Positions 60,233 to 64,000 of a stretch of 64,000 nt of DNA are shown in pieces. Below the pieces are notes generated by a model. That model did no database searches and had not been told where the DNA came from. It worked only from the letters and a program-made list of their open reading frames with translations. Where the stretch lies: assembly GCF_016616235.1 (NCBI RefSeq), contig NZ_CP067100.1, positions 3,593,001 to 3,657,000 of the forward strand. Direction: 5' to 3'. Made by a program: the position numbers and the translations under genes. Position 1 is the stretch's first letter. The number at the start of each line of letters is the position of its first letter. The stretch comes from Bradyrhizobium diazoefficiens. GTDB lineage: Bacteria > Pseudomonadota > Alphaproteobacteria > Rhizobiales > Xanthobacteraceae.

Positions 60233-62371
60233 ATGGCTGAAGATGCGGTCTCCGAGCCGTCCGGCGATCCGGGCCTTCACGCGATCGTCGCCTTGTTGCG
60301 TCTGAACGGCGTGGGGGCGAGCCTGGACCAGGTCCGGCATCAATTCGGCAACACGATCGGCGTCACCGAGATCCTGCGCTGCGCAAAAGGCTTCGGCCTA
60401 AAGGCGAAGATGGTCTCCACGCGGTGGGACCGGCTCGCCGGGATAGCGATGCCGTGCATCGCGGTCTTGCGCGACGGCGGCTTTCTGCTGCTCGGCAAGG
60501 CCGGGGAGGACAAGATCATCGTCCAGGTGCCGGACGCCTCGAAGCCGGACCTGATGACCCGGGCGGAGTTCGAGGCGGTGTGGGACGGCCGCGCGATCCT
60601 GGTCGCCAAGCGCGCGCTGCTGACCGATCTCTCCCGGCGCTTCGACATCACCTGGTTCCTGGGGGCGATCCACAAATACCGGCGGCTGCTCGCCGAGGTG
60701 CTGGTCGGCTCGCTCTTCCTCCAGCTGTTCGCGCTGGTCTCCCCGTTGCTGTTCCAGGTGGTGATCGACAAGGTGCTGGTCCATCGCAGCATCACCACAT
60801 TGGACGTCGTGGTGACCGGGCTGGTCGCGATCGCGATCTTCGAGACGATCCTCGGTGCGCTCCGGACCTATCTGTTTTCGCACACCACCAATCGCATCGA
60901 CGTCGAGTTGGGGGCGCGGCTGTTTCGGCATCTGCTGGCGCTTCCCATCGGCTACTTCCGGGCGCGTCGGGTCGGCGACTCCGTCGCGCGGGTGCGGGAG
61001 CTGGAGAACATCCGCAATTTTCTCACCAGCTCCGCGCTGACCATCGCGATCGATCTGTTCTTCACCACCGTCTTCATCGCGGTGATGTGGTTCTATTCGC
61101 CGCTGCTGACGCTGGTCACGCTCGTCTCGTTTCCGTTCTCCATTGCCATCTCGGCGGGCGTCAGTCCGGCGTTCCGCTGGCGTCTCGACGAAAAATTCCA
61201 GCGTGGCGCGGAGAACCAGGCATTCCTGGTGGAATGCGTCACGGGCATCGAGACCCTGAAGGCGATGGCGCTGGAGCCGCAGATGCAGCGGCGCTGGGAG
61301 GAGCAGCTCGCTGCTTACGTGGCGGCGAGCTTTCGCGTCATCAGCCTCGGCAATACCGCAAGCCAAGCCATCCAGCTCGTCAGCAAAGTGGCGACGGCCG
61401 CGATCCTGTATTTCGGTGCGAGGCTCGTCATTGGGGGCGACCTGACCGTCGGCGAGCTTGTCGCCTTCAATCTCCTGGCCGGCCGCGTCAGTACGCCGGT
61501 GCTTCGCCTGGCGCAGATCTGGCAGGATTTCCATCAGGCGCGATTGTCGGTGCAGCGCCTGGGCGACATCCTGAACACGCCGGCAGAGCCGGTGTACACG
61601 CCGGGGCGCGCGGCGTTGCCCGCGATCCGCGGCGACATCAAATTCGAGCATGTCACATTTCGTTACCGTATCGACGGTCCCGAGATTCTCAGCGATGTCA
61701 GCCTGAGCGTGCCGGCGGGGCAGTTCGTCGGGGTGGTCGGCACCTCGGGATCGGGCAAGAGCACGCTCGCCAAGCTGATTCAGCGGCTCTACGTGCCCGA
61801 GAGCGGGCGCGTGCTGGTGGACGGCACCGATCTGGCGATGGTCGATCCGACCTGGCTGCGCCGGCAGATCGGCATCGTGCTGCAGGAGAACATCCTGTTC
61901 AACCGCACCGTCCGCGACAACATCGCGCTCGGCGATCCGGCGATGCCGATCGAGCGCGTGATCGAAGCCGCGAGGCTCGCCGGCGCGCACGACTTCATCC
62001 TCGAGCTTCCCGAAGGCTATGACACGGTCGTTGGCGAGCAGGGGAGCACGCTGTCTGGCGGCCAGCGGCAGCGCATCGCGATCGCGCGGGCGCTGATGAC
62101 CAATCCGCGCATCCTGATCCTCGACGAGGCCACGAGCGCGCTCGACTACGAGAGCGAGCGGATCGTCCAGCAGAACATGCTACAGATCGCCAAGGGACGC
62201 ACCGTCTTCGTGATCGCGCATCGCCTTTCAACGCTGCGCATGGCCCACCGCATTATTACGATGGATCGCGGCCGCCTGATCGAGGACGGCACCCATGACG
62301 ATTTGGTCAAGACCGGCGGCCGCTACGCCACGCTGTTCCGACTTCAGGCGGGCTTGCATGAAATCAGCTAG
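60233..62371 (+). CDS. Type I secretion ABC transporter (HlyB-like)
   Basis: 712 residues. The N-terminal 130 residues are a C39-like peptidase domain that lacks the catalytic Cys (DPGLHAIVALLRLNGVGASLDQV), as in HlyB. Six transmembrane helices follow (about 150-430). The nucleotide-binding domain has Walker A GTSGSGKST near 504, the signature LSGGQRQRIAIARAL near 607 and Walker B ILILDEATSALD. It would energise export of an unfolded C-terminally tagged substrate. The stop overlaps the start of the HlyD-like gene by 14 bases. Confidence 0.93.
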   Translation: MAEDAVSEPSGDPGLHAIVALLRLNGVGASLDQVRHQFGNTIGVTEILRCAKGFGLKAKMVSTRWDRLAGIAMPCIAVLRDGGFLLLGKAGEDKIIVQVPDASKPDLMTRAEFEAVWDGRAILVAKRALLTDLSRRFDITWFLGAIHKYRRLLAEVLVGSLFLQLFALVSPLLFQVVIDKVLVHRSITTLDVVVTGLVAIAIFETILGALRTYLFSHTTNRIDVELGARLFRHLLALPIGYFRARRVGDSVARVRELENIRNFLTSSALTIAIDLFFTTVFIAVMWFYSPLLTLVTLVSFPFSIAISAGVSPAFRWRLDEKFQRGAENQAFLVECVTGIETLKAMALEPQMQRRWEEQLAAYVAASFRVISLGNTASQAIQLVSKVATAAILYFGARLVIGGDLTVGELVAFNLLAGRVSTPVLRLAQIWQDFHQARLSVQRLGDILNTPAEPVYTPGRAALPAIRGDIKFEHVTFRYRIDGPEILSDVSLSVPAGQFVGVVGTSGSGKSTLAKLIQRLYVPESGRVLVDGTDLAMVDPTWLRRQIGIVLQENILFNRTVRDNIALGDPAMPIERVIEAARLAGAHDFILELPEGYDTVVGEQGSTLSGGQRQRIAIARALMTNPRILILDEATSALDYESERIVQQNMLQIAKGRTVFVIAHRLSTLRMAHRIITMDRGRLIEDGTHDDLVKTGGRYATLFRLQAGLHEIS

Positions 62372-63791
62372 CAAAGTCGTAGCATTTCCGGCCGGCAAGG
62401 ATCCGGTGCGGAGCAGGGACGAGATTGCCTTTCTGCCGGCCGCACTGGAGATCGTCGAGGCACCGCCCAATCCGGTTGGCCGCGCCATTGGGGCCGTGAT
62501 CGTCTCTGCCTTTGCGGTGGCAATCGTCTGGGCCTGCCTCGGCACTGTCGATATCGTCGCGGTGGCGCCGGGCAAGGTGATCCCGAGCGGCCGGACCAAG
62601 GTGATCCAGCCGTTCGAGACCGGCGTCGTGCGTGCGATCCAGGTCGCCGATGGCCAGCCGGTGCGGGCAGGGGATGTGCTGGTTGATCTCGACTCCACGA
62701 TGAACGAGGCCGAGCTCGGGCACCTCAAGAGCGATCTCATGGGCGCGCAGCTGGAAACCGCGCGGTTGCGCGCGGCTCTCGCCGGCGGCGGCGATCCGGT
62801 CGCCGACTTCCATCCACCCGAAGGTGCTCCAGCCGAGCTTGTGAAGGTGCAACGGCGATTTTTGGCGAGCCAGGCCGCCGAGCAGACCGCCAAGCTGGCC
62901 TCGATCGAGCACCAGGTCGCGCAGAAGGAGGCCGAGCGGGCCACGATCGCGGCAACGATCGGCAAGCTTGAGGCGACCATCCCGCTGCTCCAGCAGCGCG
63001 TCGACATGCGCAAGCAGCTGTTCGACAAGGAGCTGGGATCGAAGATCTTCTATCTCCAGGAGTTCCAGGATCTGGTCGGTCAGCAGCAGGAGCTCGTGGT
63101 GCAAAGGAGCCGGTCCAGGGAGGCCGATGCGGCCCTTGCTGCACTCAGGGAGACCGGGACCAAAACCACGGCCGAATATCAGCGTTCGCTGTCCGACGAC
63201 CTTGCCAAGGCCGAACAGAAGGCCGCGGGCCTGATGCAGGACGTCGTCAAGGCCGAGCAGCGGAGGAGCTTTCAGCGCCTGACCGCGTCGGTCGACGGCA
63301 TCGTCCAGCAGCTTGCGATCCACACGGTCGGCGGCGTCGTCACTCCCGCGCAGTCGTTGATGGTGATCGTGCCGCTGGAGAGCCGGCTGGAGATCGAGGC
63401 GATGGTGTCGAACCGCGACATCGGTTTCATCGAGGTCGGCCAGGACGCGGCAATCAAGATCGATACCTTCAATTTCACCCGATACGGGCTGGTGGACGGC
63501 AAGGTCACGAGCGTGTCGCACGATGCCATCACCCGCGACAAGCCCGCGGACAAGAATGGCGACAGATCTCTGGGCACCGAGCAGGACAGCAGCGAGCCCA
63601 AGGGGCAGGAGTTGGTCTATTCGGCCCGGATAGTTCCCGCGAAGGACCGGATGCTGATCGACGACAAATATGTCAATCTCTCACCCGGCATGGCCGTGAG
63701 CGTCGAGATCAAGACGGGGACGCGCTCGATCATCAGCTATCTGTTGTCACCGCTTGCGCGCTATCGGCACGAGAGCATGCGGGAGAGATAA
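62358..63791 (+). CDS. Type I secretion membrane-fusion protein (HlyD-like)
   Basis: 477 residues from ATG 62358. A single transmembrane helix near 44-66 (AIGAVIVSAFAVAIVWACLG), a lipoyl half-motif IQPFETGVVRAIQVADGQPVRAGDVLVDLD, a long coiled coil (about 140-330, QKEAERATIAATIGKLE and VDMRKQLFDKELGSK) and the second barrel VDGIVQQLAIHTVGGVVTPAQSLMVIVP. It bridges the ABC transporter to an outer-membrane TolC-type channel, which is not in the window. Confidence 0.93.
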   Translation: MKSASKVVAFPAGKDPVRSRDEIAFLPAALEIVEAPPNPVGRAIGAVIVSAFAVAIVWACLGTVDIVAVAPGKVIPSGRTKVIQPFETGVVRAIQVADGQPVRAGDVLVDLDSTMNEAELGHLKSDLMGAQLETARLRAALAGGGDPVADFHPPEGAPAELVKVQRRFLASQAAEQTAKLASIEHQVAQKEAERATIAATIGKLEATIPLLQQRVDMRKQLFDKELGSKIFYLQEFQDLVGQQQELVVQRSRSREADAALAALRETGTKTTAEYQRSLSDDLAKAEQKAAGLMQDVVKAEQRRSFQRLTASVDGIVQQLAIHTVGGVVTPAQSLMVIVPLESRLEIEAMVSNRDIGFIEVGQDAAIKIDTFNFTRYGLVDGKVTSVSHDAITRDKPADKNGDRSLGTEQDSSEPKGQELVYSARIVPAKDRMLIDDKYVNLSPGMAVSVEIKTGTRSIISYLLSPLARYRHESMRER

Positions 63792-63881
63792 CGGCGGACC
63801 GCCTGCCGCATCTTCCCGCTGGCTCCAGACTGGCGATCCGGCTAGGCTCACGTCCAACGAACAAAACGCCAGGGAGCCCTC

Positions 63882-64000
63882 ATGCCCAAGCTCGATCATC
63901 TTCGCCCCAGCGGGCTGCATCACAATCCGGCCTATTCCCACGTCGTCACCGCCTCCGGCGCCCGCACCATCTACATTTCCGGGCAGGTGTCGGTGGACGA
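63882..64000 (+). CDS. RidA family protein, N-terminal fragment
   Basis: The gene starts at ATG 63882 with AGGGAG upstream and runs off the right edge. The visible 39 residues begin PKLDHLRPSGLHHNPAYSH and end in IYISGQVSVDE, which matches the RidA family first strands (YxSGQV). The rest is outside the window. Confidence 0.8.
   Translation, partial: MPKLDHLRPSGLHHNPAYSHVVTASGARTIYISGQVSVD

Noticed and set aside
60398..61990. A 530-residue frame opposite the HlyB-like gene
   Set aside because: The plus strand has Walker and signature motifs in order; the minus frame is a shadow.

Overview
This is a GC-rich, densely coded alphaproteobacterial chromosome segment, most likely Bradyrhizobium or a close relative in the Bradyrhizobiaceae/Nitrobacteraceae. 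The basis is family content (MipZ, phasin with a PhaR-type operator, ClpS/ClpA, EipB/DUF1849, DUF1489, LapG-like BTLCP protease, DnaJ-domain membrane protein) together with the rhizobial RIME repeat (two copies) and several other palindromic intergenic repeats. No rRNA, tRNA or CRISPR array was seen.

Layout. 1-13.4 kb: the tail of a thioesterase-like gene, an orphan PstS-like binding protein (minus strand), then an exopolysaccharide export/assembly cluster: parvulin-type prolyl isomerase, Wzx-like flippase, Wzy-like polymerase, SAM methyltransferase, a large secreted beta-helix protein, a small TagO-like secreted protein, a Wzc/ExoP-like co-polymerase and a small HTH/leucine-zipper protein. 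The cluster has no glycosyltransferase inside the window. 13.4-19.6 kb: LapG-like protease, Cys-rich copper-binding protein, small hypotheticals, two tandem polysaccharide deacetylases and the MgtE magnesium channel. 19.6-21.1 kb: an IS110-family element inserted in a palindromic repeat; the empty site can be reconstructed from another copy near 54.1 kb. 21.1-34 kb: housekeeping and conserved hypotheticals (aldo/keto reductase, TonB/TolA-like protein, GST, YidB, PanC, MipZ, alpha/beta hydrolase, VWA, DnaJ). 34-44 kb: D,D-carboxypeptidase with SPOR domain, phasin, TadG-like protein, ClpS-ClpA, lipoprotein, MFS pump. 44.4-47.7 kb: an aldoxime-to-nitrile-to-acid module (AraC regulator divergent from nitrilase and aldoxime dehydratase). 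47.7-56.5 kb: HAD phosphatase, TRAP binding protein, lytic transglycosylase, AzlCD exporter, TrmO, HIT, FemAB-like, RidA, GDPD, EipB.

56.6-63.8 kb is the most unusual part. A protein made almost entirely of AIDA-type strand-loop-strand repeats ends in a type I secretion-like C-terminus instead of an autotransporter barrel. It sits directly downstream of a TibC/Aah-type heptosyltransferase and is divergent from a HlyB/HlyD pair. Together they read as a cytoplasmically glycosylated adhesin exported by a type I system, a combination normally seen with type V autotransporters. The window ends inside a RidA-family gene.

All identifications come from reading the translations and motifs; no database search was possible. 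Starts were moved from the longest ORF wherever a ribosome binding site or signal peptide favoured an internal codon.
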